Positions 48,136 through 57,729 of a stretch of DNA of 59,959 nt are shown piece by piece. Made by a program: the position numbers and the translations under genes. Source of the stretch: Kiritimatiellia bacterium. GTDB lineage: Bacteria > Verrucomicrobiota > Kiritimatiellia > RFP12 > UBA1067. The DNA lies in contig JAFXXW010000001.1 of NCBI GenBank assembly GCA_017542055.1, forward strand, positions 1-59,959, given 5' to 3'. Position 1 is the stretch's first letter, and the number at the start of each line of letters is the position of its first letter. The notes below the pieces were generated by a model. It had not been told where the DNA came from. It made no database searches and saw nothing but the letters and a program-made list of their open reading frames with translations.

Positions 48136-48728
48136 GCCCTAAGCGAGAATATAATTCCGTCGAGCTGATCGATGGATTCCGACAGCTCCGCATTGCCGGT
48201 AATGACGATGCGCAGCGCCGCCGCCTCGAATTGGGAGTAAAGTACGGTCGTAAGGCGGTCGGGGTCGACATCCGGACGGTACTCGCCGTTGCGGATGGCC
48301 TCGATGATAAGCGAATGGATTATGCGCCTAAGCCCGAAAGTATGGCGAATTATGTGCGTCTGGGGAACCGGCGTACCCTGCCGGCGCAACTCGGCCAGAT
48401 AGTCGCTGATAACGCAGACGAAGTCGCGGTTGTCGAAGAGCATCGCGAACACCGTGATGCAGATCTGGCGCAGTTTGGCGTCGGCGCTGTGCCGGGAGTG
48501 GATGACCTCGTGATACTTGGCCGCCACGCGACGGGTGACCCCGGCGATGGCCTCGTTGAAGATGGCGCGTTTGTCTTTGAAATACGTGTAAAGGAGCGTG
48601 CGTGAGATCTTGCAGGCCTCGGCGATCATGCCGTAGCTGACCCCGCTATAACCATGGACGGCGAACAATTTGATGCTCGCCGCCACGATTTCGCTTTTGC
48701 GCGTCTTGTGATCGATCTTCCGCGCCAT
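48132..48728 (-). CDS. TetR-family transcriptional regulator
   Basis: The protein has 198 residues. The N-terminal HTH reads ASIKLFAVHGYSGVSYGMIA and EACKISRTLLYTYFKDKRAI. The ligand domain is not assignable. Its ATG overlaps the fadL stop by one base (TGATG), so it is produced with the porin and may control it in response to a fatty-acid-like ligand. Confidence 0.92.
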   Translation of the reverse strand: MARKIDHKTRKSEIVAASIKLFAVHGYSGVSYGMIAEACKISRTLLYTYFKDKRAIFNEAIAGVTRRVAAKYHEVIHSRHSADAKLRQICITVFAMLFDNRDFVCVISDYLAELRRQGTPVPQTHIIRHTFGLRRIIHSLIIEAIRNGEYRPDVDPDRLTTVLYSQFEAAALRIVITGNAELSESIDQLDGIIFSLRA

Positions 48729-49969
48729 CAGAAGTCGTAGCTGATGCCCGCCGACACGAGATACGAGAACGAGTTGCGGCAGCGCCAGGTGCTGGTCGGC
48801 GCAAAGGCGGGGGGGATGCTAGGCTTGTGGTTGGCTATCGTACGCTCCGACCGCTCCATGCAGATGAAGCTGAGACCCACGTCGAACTTGAGGTGTTCGG
48901 TCAACTTGAACCCAAGGCCCGAAGTGATGATATGGCGATCGCCCGCCGGTAGCATGGTGGTGCCGCGGTTTTCGTGGCTGGGGTCCAAATCGTACACGTA
49001 GCCCAGACGCCCCTGCAACCAATCGGTAAAATCGTATTCCGTACCCATGCCGTACCGGAAAGCGTTCCGGAAATCGAGCCGCTGACGATAGCTGTTGCCG
49101 CCCGGCAAAATAAAGTCGATATTGTCGACCGTGCTCCACTCCGTCCAGATGATGGTAGCGCCCACGCGCCAATCGTCGGTGACATCCCAGTTGACACCGG
49201 TGGTGATGGATGAAGGCAGCGTCAACTTGGCCGAGGCATCGCCGCTCACAGCCCCGCTGACCGCGGTTGCCGGCATGTTGAAATCGCCCTCGATATTGTG
49301 CTTGATGCGCGAACGGTAGACGATACCGGCATGAACGGTGTCGGTAATCTTGAACTTGGTGCCGATGGAATATCCGAGGCCCCAGTCGTCGCCCTTCAAA
49401 TGGCTCTTGGCCGCCAGCGTCGGACCAAAAAACGGCATGCCGCCAACTAGCGGCTGGGCATAGTTCTCGAATATGAGATAGCTGACCCTGAGACCAGCCG
49501 AAACCGACCACCAGTCGGTGATCTTGTAGGCGATGTTGGGGTTCAAGGTATACTGCTCGATCGTCGTTTCGGTGGTGTCCCACGCGAGCGCCCAACCATC
49601 CTCATACTTGGTGCCGAGACCATACTCCGCGTAGTTGCCCCAGCCGAGCACCCAGTCGTCGGAAACCGGCACCGAGAGATAGAAAGTGGGCGCCACGAAC
49701 CAGCCCGAATTCATCTTGTTCTGCTGGATGGAGTTGACCCGGTGGTCGCAGAACGGATTGATGAGCGTCATGCCGGCGTAAACTGACACATTGGTCGTAT
49801 CTGTCAACCCGGCCGGGTTGAAGTAGTTGGCGGTAGCGTCGCCCGTCTTGCCGATGAGCGCTCCACCCATCGCGTTTCCGCGCGAAGAAGCCTCGTAAAG
49901 CCCGAATCCGGCGCCGAAAGACGTCAGGACGGATACGACCGCGAACGAGAGGACCAATAGCTTTTTCAT
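48728..49969 (-). CDS. fadL: OmpP1/FadL-family outer-membrane porin
   Basis: The protein has 413 residues. The signal peptide (MKKLLVLSFAVVSVLTSFG) precedes the hatch domain AGFGLYEASSRGNAMGGALI then TANYFNPAGL, diagnostic for FadL. A 14-strand barrel pattern ends with SYLVSAGISYDF, a C-terminal aromatic residue as in outer-membrane proteins. It takes up long-chain fatty acids or other hydrophobic compounds. Confidence 0.92.
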   Translation of the reverse strand: MKKLLVLSFAVVSVLTSFGAGFGLYEASSRGNAMGGALIGKTGDATANYFNPAGLTDTTNVSVYAGMTLINPFCDHRVNSIQQNKMNSGWFVAPTFYLSVPVSDDWVLGWGNYAEYGLGTKYEDGWALAWDTTETTIEQYTLNPNIAYKITDWWSVSAGLRVSYLIFENYAQPLVGGMPFFGPTLAAKSHLKGDDWGLGYSIGTKFKITDTVHAGIVYRSRIKHNIEGDFNMPATAVSGAVSGDASAKLTLPSSITTGVNWDVTDDWRVGATIIWTEWSTVDNIDFILPGGNSYRQRLDFRNAFRYGMGTEYDFTDWLQGRLGYVYDLDPSHENRGTTMLPAGDRHIITSGLGFKLTEHLKFDVGLSFICMERSERTIANHKPSIPPAFAPTSTWRCRNSFSYLVSAGISYDF

Positions 49970-50007
49970 GTTGACAGAATCCTTGTTTTTGTCAAGTGTT
50001 AGCGGAT

Positions 50008-50037
50008 ATTATATCATATTTCCCGCCCGCTTGTCAA
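50008..50037 (-). promoter_or_regulatory. promoter of fadL-tetR
   Basis: Consensus TTGACA (50037-50032), 18 nt and TATAAT (50013-50008) are present. A direct-repeat-like TTGACAA recurs near 49990, 46 nt upstream of the TTGACA by sequence but downstream in transcription, and could be part of an operator. Confidence 0.82.
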
Positions 50038-50055
50038 GGGGGTATTTGACAATTT

Positions 50056-50658
50056 TTAAGTTTCTGTCAAAGCGCGGTCGATTCGCTCGGGGATCGTCAG
50101 CGGCAATGTATGCTCCGCGCCCGGCACCATTTCCACGCGCGCCCAGGGACAAACGTCCCGGATAACTTGCGCATTGTTGGATCTGGCGATAATATCCCCT
50201 TCGGAATGGAACACGGTTATCGGCAGATCGGGCGACAGCCGGGCGAGACAAGGCCGCACGTCGCTATCGTGCAGATAATCGATGCCGACCATCAACTCGT
50301 CGTGGCTGAAGTTGCCGTAAGGATCGACCGGGTATTCGTGTCCGCCCAGTCCCGCGCCGCCGAACATTTCGAACGCGGCAAGAAACGCATTGAGCCGCCC
50401 TTCGCCCATGCCCTGCCAGCCCTCGTCCTTCATCATCCGCACCACGGGGCTGACCAAGACGAGCGCCTTCACTTGAGTAGGATGCTCGGCCGCCAACCGG
50501 ATGGCCCGGTTGCCGCCAAGCGACCAGCCTACTAGTACGACGGGACCGTCGAGCACGGGATCCGGCTCCAGATAGGACACTATCCGGTCGCGCCGGAACC
50601 GGCAAAGGTCCCATGCGTGCGGCGAGGCCGCCCATCCGTTCATGACTATCGTCTGCAT
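50056..50658 (-). CDS. alpha/beta hydrolase (BioH-like)
   Basis: The protein has 200 residues. The nucleophile elbow GWSLGG lies in VVLVGWSLGGNRAIRLA. The catalytic Asp lies near FHSEGDIIARS and the His in PGAEHTLPL. The N-terminus TIVMNGWAASPHAWDL fits BioH-like carboxylesterases. ATG 50658 was chosen as the first good start after queE; a GTG 15 nt upstream is possible. Confidence 0.82.
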   Translation of the reverse strand: MQTIVMNGWAASPHAWDLCRFRRDRIVSYLEPDPVLDGPVVLVGWSLGGNRAIRLAAEHPTQVKALVLVSPVVRMMKDEGWQGMGEGRLNAFLAAFEMFGGAGLGGHEYPVDPYGNFSHDELMVGIDYLHDSDVRPCLARLSPDLPITVFHSEGDIIARSNNAQVIRDVCPWARVEMVPGAEHTLPLTIPERIDRALTET

Positions 50659-50675
50659 CGCCCGGCCATGCACGT

Positions 50676-51266
50676 TCAGCGAAAACCCAAAACCTTGTGG
50701 AGCTGCACCGACAGCGACCAGCCGTCCAGCAACGCCAGCGTTTCTTTGACGGTGGCGAAATCGATGGTGCCATCGCGATCGCACGGACTCACATAATAGT
50801 CGGTGGCGGCGATCTTGCCGGCCACCTCGAGGCAAAAGGCTGCCGTCTCCGCCGCGCTGCGACTGGCCACCACGCGCACTTCGTCGGCCTGCGCGAGCTT
50901 GAGGCGGTCCGGAAACTCCTGCTTGGGCGAACAGGCCACATAGTCCGCAAACTGGAGCCACGCCGGGTCGTTGGTGCCGTTGGTCTCCACCCCGATCCAA
51001 TATCCCGACGCTTTAAGCGCGGCCATCAACGTTTCCATTCCCTCCACCAAGGTGGGTTCGCCGCCGGTCAAAATCACCGACTTCACCTTGGAGCGCCCGA
51101 TTTCTTCCATCAGCTCGGTCTGATCCAACTGAAAACGCATCTTGACGTTGGTGTCGCACCAGGGACAGGACAGATTGCACCCGGCAAAGCGCACGAACAC
51201 GCAGGGTCGACCCGTGTTGCGACCCTCCCCCTGGAGGCTTTCGAAAATCTCAACCAGCTTGAACAT
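50676..51266 (-). CDS. queE: 7-carboxy-7-deazaguanine synthase (radical SAM)
   Basis: The protein has 196 residues. EIFESLQGEGRNTGRPCVFV precedes the radical SAM motif CNLSCPWCDT, and SVILTGGEPTL follows. It makes CDG in the queuosine pathway. It overlaps rsmE by 17 nt. Confidence 0.94.
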   Translation of the reverse strand: MFKLVEIFESLQGEGRNTGRPCVFVRFAGCNLSCPWCDTNVKMRFQLDQTELMEEIGRSKVKSVILTGGEPTLVEGMETLMAALKASGYWIGVETNGTNDPAWLQFADYVACSPKQEFPDRLKLAQADEVRVVASRSAAETAAFCLEVAGKIAATDYYVSPCDRDGTIDFATVKETLALLDGWSLSVQLHKVLGFR

Positions 51267-51969
51267 CCGCCACTCCTTTGATCACGCTCAAGGCGAAGAT
51301 TGCCGCCGTTTCCGCCCGGAGCACGTTGGCGCCGAAACTTACCGGCACCGCCAAATCGTAGAGCTGCTCCAGTTCGCGCGGGGAGAAATCCCCTTCCGGC
51401 CCCACATAGACGGCCAGCGGCCGCTCGCCACGGGCCAGTTCCGCCGCCACTTGGCCGATCATCCGCGTCTTTTCGGTAAGCGCCCCCACCATACAGGCGG
51501 TGGCGCGAACTTTCTCCAGCGAGACGGGAAAATCGACGGCCTCGTGGACCAAAGGAATGAATTTGGTGTCGCATTGGCGGGCGGCGTCTTTGGTTATCCG
51601 CTCCCAGCGCTCGCGCTTCACCGCCCGCTCGGTCTTGGGGATCCGCACGATGGTGCGGTCGGAAACGACCGGCACTATTTCGGTGGCCCCGAGCTCCGTG
51701 GCTTTTTCGAGCGTCCAATCCCAGCGCGACCCCTTGGTGATGCAGGCAAAGAGGATAAGCGGCCGCGGTGCGGGTGCGATCGCCACGTCCCCCGCCGCCT
51801 GAAGCCGCGACCCGTCATAGACGTACTTGCGGTAACGCCCCGCCCCGTCGAAGAGCTCGAACTCCTCGTCCGTTTCCGGGCGCAACACCTTGAGATGGTT
51901 GAGATTCTCCCGCGAAAGCACGGGACTATCCATTTCCAAATCGCCGGATGCTACCAACAGCCGATTCAT
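51250..51969 (-). CDS. rsmE: 16S rRNA (uracil1498-N3)-methyltransferase
   Basis: The protein has 239 residues. HLKVLRPETDEEFELFDGAG is the PUA-like N-terminus. KATELGATEIVPVVSDRTIV, VYVGPEGDFSPRELEQL and GANVLRAETAAIFAL form the SPOUT knot. ATG 51969 overlaps the upstream stop (ATGA). Confidence 0.94.
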   Translation of the reverse strand: MNRLLVASGDLEMDSPVLSRENLNHLKVLRPETDEEFELFDGAGRYRKYVYDGSRLQAAGDVAIAPAPRPLILFACITKGSRWDWTLEKATELGATEIVPVVSDRTIVRIPKTERAVKRERWERITKDAARQCDTKFIPLVHEAVDFPVSLEKVRATACMVGALTEKTRMIGQVAAELARGERPLAVYVGPEGDFSPRELEQLYDLAVPVSFGANVLRAETAAIFALSVIKGVADVQAG

Positions 51970-53501
51970 TTGCCCTCTTTCTCGAGTGCTTCGATCGCCA
52001 ATTCCGCAAAGGGAATCTTGTTGCGCGGATGGACATCGTTCTCCTCGCCGAGACCCGCCGCGAACGTATCCACGAAAATACAACCAGTTTCCCTTGCCAC
52101 TTTGGCCTGCGCAGCGCGATATGGCGCCCAAGGACGGTTCATTTTGGGCAACCCCATCATGATGAAAGGAATCTGGCGCTCTCCGCGCAGCTCCTCCACC
52201 ACCGCCCGCAACGTCTCCTCCATATAAACGGAATCGAGCGGCTCGTCGGGACTGCCCACGCACAAGGTGGCATTCGATTCGCCCTGGTACCACAGGATTC
52301 CGTCCAACTTGAGATCCTTGACCTTGCTTATTCCCTCGTCGTACATGAGCGACACGGGCCACCAGTGACCCTCCTCCATGTTGCCGGACCTGCGCGGATA
52401 CTCCCGAGCCACCCACTTGCAGGGGAAGTCGGCGTTGGCGTCCAGACGATGGCGGTTGGTGGCGATCGCCATCAAATGCGGATACACCGCGCTGCCGCCC
52501 CGGTCCACCCGGCACATGGTCGATTCGCTCAGAAAACTTTCCGTCGGCGCACCGCCCGCCGCCACGTAGATCATATTGACCGGTTCCCCCGTCGCCAACG
52601 CGCGGCGAATGGCGAAGCTGACGCCGAAAGCCGACTTGCGCCCCCCGTTCTGCGGCGTAAGCCGCTCCCACTTGCCGGTGTTGAAATCCCAGAAGTTCAC
52701 CCGGACCTTGGCAAGTTGCGCCAATTCCCGGTCGTGACGCTCATGCTCTTCGCCGGGGCGATCGTACTCGTCCCAGCCCTGCTGCATGTTGCTCTGCCCG
52801 GCGCATAGCCAAACTTCGCCCTCTCCGTGCGGCGCGCAATTCGGCTTGGGGCTCCGGCCCAGCAAGGCTTGGGCGGTAGCTTCGGCGATGATCCGGGCGC
52901 CCTTGGCGTTGGGGTGGATCTTGTCCTTCGCCAGAATTTCGTCCATCTCCGACCGTAGCGGCTCCTGCATATCGATTCCTGTCGCCCCCATCTTAGCCGC
53001 CACCGCCTCCAGATCGCGCTGCATCAGGAACGGCTCGGGCGACCGGTAGAACTTCTGCCCGGGCGCGAGCGGCGCCAATTTAGTCCAGATATATAACTTG
53101 ACCTCGGGGTTGGCCTGCCGGTAATCCGCCAAAAGCCTCGCGTAATCGGCCGCCCAGCTGCCGCGCTCGCGTCCGCCGGCATACTCCTTCAGGTACTCGC
53201 CGTTGTCGTTGATCCCGAGATTGCAGACGACCACGTCCGGTTTCCAGTCGAGCGCCGCTCGGTGCTCCTTCATCCACCGGAACCCGCGCTTCTCGTCGCC
53301 GCGCATGGAATCGAGGTAGATGCCGCGACCGGAGTTGCCGAAGTTCCTGACCTCGTATTCGCCCGGGGCCGCATCGTCCAGGATGAGCTGGAGCTGGGCG
53401 GGGTAGCTGGTGCGGTCGCGATTCTCGAGCCCCAACCCGTAAGTGATGGAGTCGCCCACGCAGGCCACCTTGAGGGCGGCGGCAAGAATAAGACCCGTCA
53501 T
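51966..53501 (-). CDS. SGNH hydrolase fused to sialate O-acetylesterase-like domain
   Basis: The protein has 511 residues. After a short hydrophobic start (MTGLILAAALKVA) the first SGNH domain has VACVGDSITYGLG, NFGNSGRG, NLGINDNGEYL and DKIHPNAKGA. The second, from residue ~250, has WLCAGQSNMQQGW and ILWYQGESNAT, as in sialate O-acetylesterases. Two esterase active sites in one chain suggest removal of O-acetyl groups from host glycans. The ATG overlaps the kinase stop. Confidence 0.85.
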   Translation of the reverse strand: MTGLILAAALKVACVGDSITYGLGLENRDRTSYPAQLQLILDDAAPGEYEVRNFGNSGRGIYLDSMRGDEKRGFRWMKEHRAALDWKPDVVVCNLGINDNGEYLKEYAGGRERGSWAADYARLLADYRQANPEVKLYIWTKLAPLAPGQKFYRSPEPFLMQRDLEAVAAKMGATGIDMQEPLRSEMDEILAKDKIHPNAKGARIIAEATAQALLGRSPKPNCAPHGEGEVWLCAGQSNMQQGWDEYDRPGEEHERHDRELAQLAKVRVNFWDFNTGKWERLTPQNGGRKSAFGVSFAIRRALATGEPVNMIYVAAGGAPTESFLSESTMCRVDRGGSAVYPHLMAIATNRHRLDANADFPCKWVAREYPRRSGNMEEGHWWPVSLMYDEGISKVKDLKLDGILWYQGESNATLCVGSPDEPLDSVYMEETLRAVVEELRGERQIPFIMMGLPKMNRPWAPYRAAQAKVARETGCIFVDTFAAGLGEENDVHPRNKIPFAELAIEALEKEGK

Positions 53502-54610
53502 AGTTTCTTCAGCACGTTGCGGATCGAGCGTTCGCGCGCCTCGATGGATTCGCACAAACGGAACTGCACGCGGGCGCGGTTGAGATTCTGCTCCGGCTTG
53601 CTCGTCTTGAAGTAGACGTTGCCGGCCAAGTAGTCCTGGAAGAACCTAAGCCCCAACTCGAACGGCAACAGCCGGATCGAGTCGAAGAGATATTCGCGGT
53701 CGGCGTCGGTCAGGAAGCTTCCCGCCTCCCGCATGTAGCCCTTGCAGAAGGCCATCGCCAGATCCTCGTCGAACACCACCTTGGCAAGGTTGGTTTCCTC
53801 TTCGCCGGCGGGGTTGCAGATGGACCGGAGCGCGTCGCCGAAATCGATATGGACGAGACCGGGACTGACCGTGTCGAGGTCGATCATAGCCGTGCCCTTG
53901 CCGGTCACGTCGTCGATCATGATGTTGTTTACCTTGGGGTCGCCGTGGAACATGCGCTTCTTGAGCTCCCCGCGCTTCTCCGCCTTTTCCAGGCAAAGCG
54001 CGAGACCTCGCCGTTCCTCCACGAACTTCAAGAGCCGCTTGGCCTCCATGCTGGCCCCGATAAGCGCCTTGGCGCCCTTCGTCTTGAGCGTCTTGTCGTA
54101 GGCCTTGAGGTAGCCGCTGGTGATGTGGAAGCCGGGCAGCGGATCCTTGACGAGCTTGGGATCCATGTCGGAAATGAGATAATGGAAGTGACCCAGGGCC
54201 GCGCCGCATTCGAGCGCGTGCTCGGGCCCCTGCGCCAGCTCGAAGGCGTGCGCCGACATGATGCGGGTGATGACGCGCCACACCTCGCCCTGGTCGTCCG
54301 TCACGTAATCCTTGGAGTCCTTGGCCTTGATGATGCGCGGCATCTGCCACACGCGATCGTCCCGGCCGTGGATGGCGTCGTCTTCCAGCTTGTCGTGGCA
54401 GTGGCGCGTAACCTCGTGCATGTTCTCCATGATCACTTCCGGCTCGGGGAAGACCTTCTTGTTCACCTTCTGCAGCACCACCTGGGTTTCGGTGAAAGTG
54501 TTGCGGTAGATGGCCAGGAACGTATCGTTGATGTTGCCGTTGCCGAAAGGTTGCAACGCCACCAGCCGTCCCTTGATGTTGAACTTGTTGATCAGCAGCG
54601 ACAGTTCCAT
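53498..54610 (-). CDS. aminoglycoside phosphotransferase-fold sugar kinase (NahK-like)
   Basis: The protein has 370 residues. FHGDPKVNNIMID is the catalytic (Brenner) loop and AMIDLDTVSPGLVHIDFGD supplies the Mg ligand. The size and the HITSGYLKAYDKTL region match N-acetylhexosamine 1-kinase-like proteins of gut bacteria. It may phosphorylate GlcNAc, GalNAc or a similar sugar, in line with the downstream esterase. Confidence 0.8.
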   Translation of the reverse strand: MELSLLINKFNIKGRLVALQPFGNGNINDTFLAIYRNTFTETQVVLQKVNKKVFPEPEVIMENMHEVTRHCHDKLEDDAIHGRDDRVWQMPRIIKAKDSKDYVTDDQGEVWRVITRIMSAHAFELAQGPEHALECGAALGHFHYLISDMDPKLVKDPLPGFHITSGYLKAYDKTLKTKGAKALIGASMEAKRLLKFVEERRGLALCLEKAEKRGELKKRMFHGDPKVNNIMIDDVTGKGTAMIDLDTVSPGLVHIDFGDALRSICNPAGEEETNLAKVVFDEDLAMAFCKGYMREAGSFLTDADREYLFDSIRLLPFELGLRFFQDYLAGNVYFKTSKPEQNLNRARVQFRLCESIEARERSIRNVLKKL

Positions 54611-54612
54611 CT

Positions 54613-56025
54613 TTAGCGTCTCCTCCGTTTGCCCTTGCCGGGCCTGAAATCGTTTTCCCTGACCGGGACGAAATCGATCTTGCGTTCGGTCCGGTTGACC
54701 CCGGCCACCGTGACCTTGAGCTTGTCTCCCGCTTTCCAGCCGCCCAGCGTCTGGTCGTACTGGTTGAAGCGCAGAAAACGATGGCTCAGCGACCGCACGT
54801 GCACGAGCCCGCTCACCGCCAGCTCCGGGATCTGCACGAAACAACCGAACGGCATGCACTTTTCCACCACCGCCTCGTATTCGATAAGACAGCGCGACGC
54901 CAGTTCGCGCTCCAGGAGCTCGTACTTCTTGTCGTCCACCGACTCGCGCTCGGCTTCCGCCGCCTCCTGTTCCTTCTCGCTCAGATGTTTGGCCCAGCGC
55001 TTCAAGGTAGGCGCGGGGATGCGCGCGTTGCCGCCCTCCAGATAGGCCGCCAGCTGGCGATGGAGCGTCAAATCCGGGTAGCGGCGGATGGGCGAGGTGA
55101 AGTGCGCGTAGTAACGCTTGGCAAGTCCGAAGTGCCCCATCCTTTCGCCGTCGTACACCGCCTTCTTCATGGACCGGAGCACCATCGTCGCGATGGTGGA
55201 GTAGAGCGGATGGCGCTTGATGGTCTGGAGGAACTGCGTAAACACCTTGGGGTGTTCGAGATTGCCGGGCCGCACCCCCAGTCCCCGCAGTTCCGCCCGC
55301 AGCATTTCCAGTTTTTCCGGATCCGGGCTTTCGTGGTAGCGCGCCAATATCTTGACGCCGTGCGTCCACAATTCCTTGGCCACCGCCTCGTTGGCCGCCA
55401 CCATGCACTCTTCGATCATCTGGTGGCTTTCGTCGTAAGGCGTCACTTTGAGCCCCGCCATGTTGCCGGCCTCGTCCAGTTCCACCTGCACGTCAGGCAC
55501 TTCCAGGTCCAGCGCGCCGGCGGCGAAGCGTTTGGCCCGCAACTGCTGCGCCAGCTCGCTGATGGCGCGGATGGTTTTCTGTTCGCGCCGGCCCAGCTTG
55601 AGCGAGCTGTCGCTCCCGCCCTTGATCACCTTCATCACCTGTTCATAGGTGAACCGGGCCTGCGAATGGATGACCGACTTGGCGAACTCGCGTTTGGTCA
55701 TTTCGCCGTTGCGGTCGAACGTCATGAACACGCTGAACGCGAGCCGGTCCTGCCCCGGCAAAAGCGAACACTCGCCGTTGCAAAGCTTTTCCGGCAACAT
55801 AGGGATCACCCGGTCGCACAGGTACACGCTGGTGCCGCGCTTGTAGGCTTCGCGGTCGATGGCGCTGCCGGGCTTGACGAAATGGCTCACGTCGGCGATA
55901 TGCACGCCCAATATCCGGTTGCCCCGGCGATCCCTCTCCAGACTGAGCGCGTCGTCGTAATCCCGCGCCGACACCGGATCGCAAGTGAAAATAAACTTCT
56001 TCCTTAAGTCCAGCCGCGCTTTCAT
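54613..56025 (-). CDS. rnr: RNase II/R-family exoribonuclease lacking N-terminal cold-shock domains
   Basis: The protein has 470 residues, compared with 640-800 usually. It begins directly at the RNB domain (FIFTCDPVSARDYDDALSLE, ILGVHIADVSHFVKPGS) and ends in an S1 domain (MPFGCFVQIPELAVSGLVHV) with a basic tail (KGKRRRR). The upstream frame is closed by the Na/Pi cotransporter gene, so the missing cold-shock domains are not nearby. It should degrade RNA 3'-5'. Confidence 0.88.
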   Translation of the reverse strand: MKARLDLRKKFIFTCDPVSARDYDDALSLERDRRGNRILGVHIADVSHFVKPGSAIDREAYKRGTSVYLCDRVIPMLPEKLCNGECSLLPGQDRLAFSVFMTFDRNGEMTKREFAKSVIHSQARFTYEQVMKVIKGGSDSSLKLGRREQKTIRAISELAQQLRAKRFAAGALDLEVPDVQVELDEAGNMAGLKVTPYDESHQMIEECMVAANEAVAKELWTHGVKILARYHESPDPEKLEMLRAELRGLGVRPGNLEHPKVFTQFLQTIKRHPLYSTIATMVLRSMKKAVYDGERMGHFGLAKRYYAHFTSPIRRYPDLTLHRQLAAYLEGGNARIPAPTLKRWAKHLSEKEQEAAEAERESVDDKKYELLERELASRCLIEYEAVVEKCMPFGCFVQIPELAVSGLVHVRSLSHRFLRFNQYDQTLGGWKAGDKLKVTVAGVNRTERKIDFVPVRENDFRPGKGKRRRR

Positions 56026-56031
56026 TCCGCC

Positions 56032-57729
56032 TTACTGCTTGATTTTCCCGCCCACCAGCGTTTCCACGATATTCATGTAGTAGGACCGCACCCGCTCGTA
56101 GGCGTTGATGATGTCCAACTCGCCCAGCACCCGCAAGGGGCTTTCCGGATCGTCCACGCTCACGCGCGAAAGCTGCAGACTGCGCTTCGTCCGGATGAAC
56201 TCGTGGATCTCGCTCGACTCCTTGGCGGCCCAGACCGGGTCGATGAACGCCAGGGGACGCGGCGAACGGATCCAGGGGCTGATCTTTTCGGCAAAGGCGA
56301 ACACCCGCTCGTGCACGGCCAGCAGCGTGCCGGCCGAAACCTCGGAAATCTGCTGCTTCTGCTTGCGGAGGCGACGGATGACGCGCACGATGGCGGCCGC
56401 CTCGTCGCTGACCGACTCCAGCTCGTCCGTCAACCGCAACAGCCGGCGCGCGCGCTCCGACACGTCGAACGCGAGCCGCTTGGTCATCACGCTGCCGAGG
56501 AACTCCGTCACTTCGCGCTGGACGTTGTCCAAAATCGCCTCGCGGTGGAGAATGTGGTTCTCCACGCTCTCGTCCTCGGCCTCGCCCGCGATCACCTTCC
56601 GGACGGACTCCAACACGTCCAAACCGCTGTCGCGCATGAACGAAACTTCCTGCAACGCCTGGTCGCAGGCGATGACCGGCGAAAGCCGCGCGCCGAACTT
56701 GAGCGCCGAAAGATGCGGCTTTTCGTTCTCCGGCTGGGGAATGATCCACTCGATCAGCCGCACGAAGGGCTTGACCACCGGGAACGTCAGCACGCCGCGC
56801 AAAACCGAGAAGATGGTGTCGGTTACCGCGATCGGCGCCATGATGCCGTACAGCACCGGACCCTTGGCCGTTTCGGTCGCCACGTTCCAGTTGGGGAAGA
56901 GCGCCTTCCCCAACGGAACCAGCACCGGCAAGGCCAGCGGCATGAGCACGAGCGATCCCACCACGTTGCTCATCGTATGCGCCAGCGCCGTGCGCTTGGC
57001 GTCGGCCGTGCCGCCCACCGCGGCCATCCAGGCCGTAATGGTGGTGCCGATGTTGGCGCCGAACAGCGTGGCGATGGCCGTCTCGTAGGTGATGAGCCCC
57101 TGCGAGGCGAGCGTCATGGCGATGGCGATGGTGGCGGCCGAATGCACCATCGCCGAAAGCACCATCGCCGCCGCCGCCACCAGCGCCACGTCCAAGAGCG
57201 AGTTGACGTCGATCTTCTGGAAGGCCACGCGGATGGCGTCGTTGTTGCGGATGGGCAACACGCCCTTGTGCATGAAATAGAGTCCCAACAGCGCCAGCCC
57301 GATGCCCAACACCGCCAGTCCCGTGTTGTGCAGTTTTTCCTTGCGGATGAAGAAGTAGAGGATGCCGCCGATCGCGAGCCCGATCATGCCCAGCATTTCC
57401 GGCGACGGCGCAAACGCCACCAGCCACACCGTGCCCGTGGTGCCGATGTTGGCGCCGATAATCACGTTGATCGCCTGCGAAAGCGTCATCATGCCGGACG
57501 ACACGAAGCCCACCAGCATGGCCGTGATGATGGCCGACGACTGCGCGATCAGCGTGGAAACGATGCCCGTGCCCACGCCCGCCACCTTGTTGGTGGTGGC
57601 CAGCCCCATGAATTTGCGGAGCCCGTCGCCCCCTACCGCCTGCAGGCCTTCGGACAGATGCTTCATCCCCAAGAGGAAGAGCCCGAGACCTCCTCCAACC
57701 GTGAAGAGCACCAATACCATGTCTTTCAT
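56032..57729 (-). CDS. Na+/phosphate cotransporter with C-terminal PhoU-like domain
   Basis: The protein has 565 residues. The membrane part contains two inverted repeats with GTGIVSTLIAQSSAIITAML and VLSAMVHSAATIAIAMTLAS, and GANIGTTGT/GANIGTTIT. Residues ~340-560 are helical and PhoU-like (SERARRLLRLTDELESVSDE). It probably takes up or exports phosphate in the inner membrane. ATG 57729 overlaps the upstream TGA. Confidence 0.9.
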   Translation of the reverse strand: MKDMVLVLFTVGGGLGLFLLGMKHLSEGLQAVGGDGLRKFMGLATTNKVAGVGTGIVSTLIAQSSAIITAMLVGFVSSGMMTLSQAINVIIGANIGTTGTVWLVAFAPSPEMLGMIGLAIGGILYFFIRKEKLHNTGLAVLGIGLALLGLYFMHKGVLPIRNNDAIRVAFQKIDVNSLLDVALVAAAAMVLSAMVHSAATIAIAMTLASQGLITYETAIATLFGANIGTTITAWMAAVGGTADAKRTALAHTMSNVVGSLVLMPLALPVLVPLGKALFPNWNVATETAKGPVLYGIMAPIAVTDTIFSVLRGVLTFPVVKPFVRLIEWIIPQPENEKPHLSALKFGARLSPVIACDQALQEVSFMRDSGLDVLESVRKVIAGEAEDESVENHILHREAILDNVQREVTEFLGSVMTKRLAFDVSERARRLLRLTDELESVSDEAAAIVRVIRRLRKQKQQISEVSAGTLLAVHERVFAFAEKISPWIRSPRPLAFIDPVWAAKESSEIHEFIRTKRSLQLSRVSVDDPESPLRVLGELDIINAYERVRSYYMNIVETLVGGKIKQ

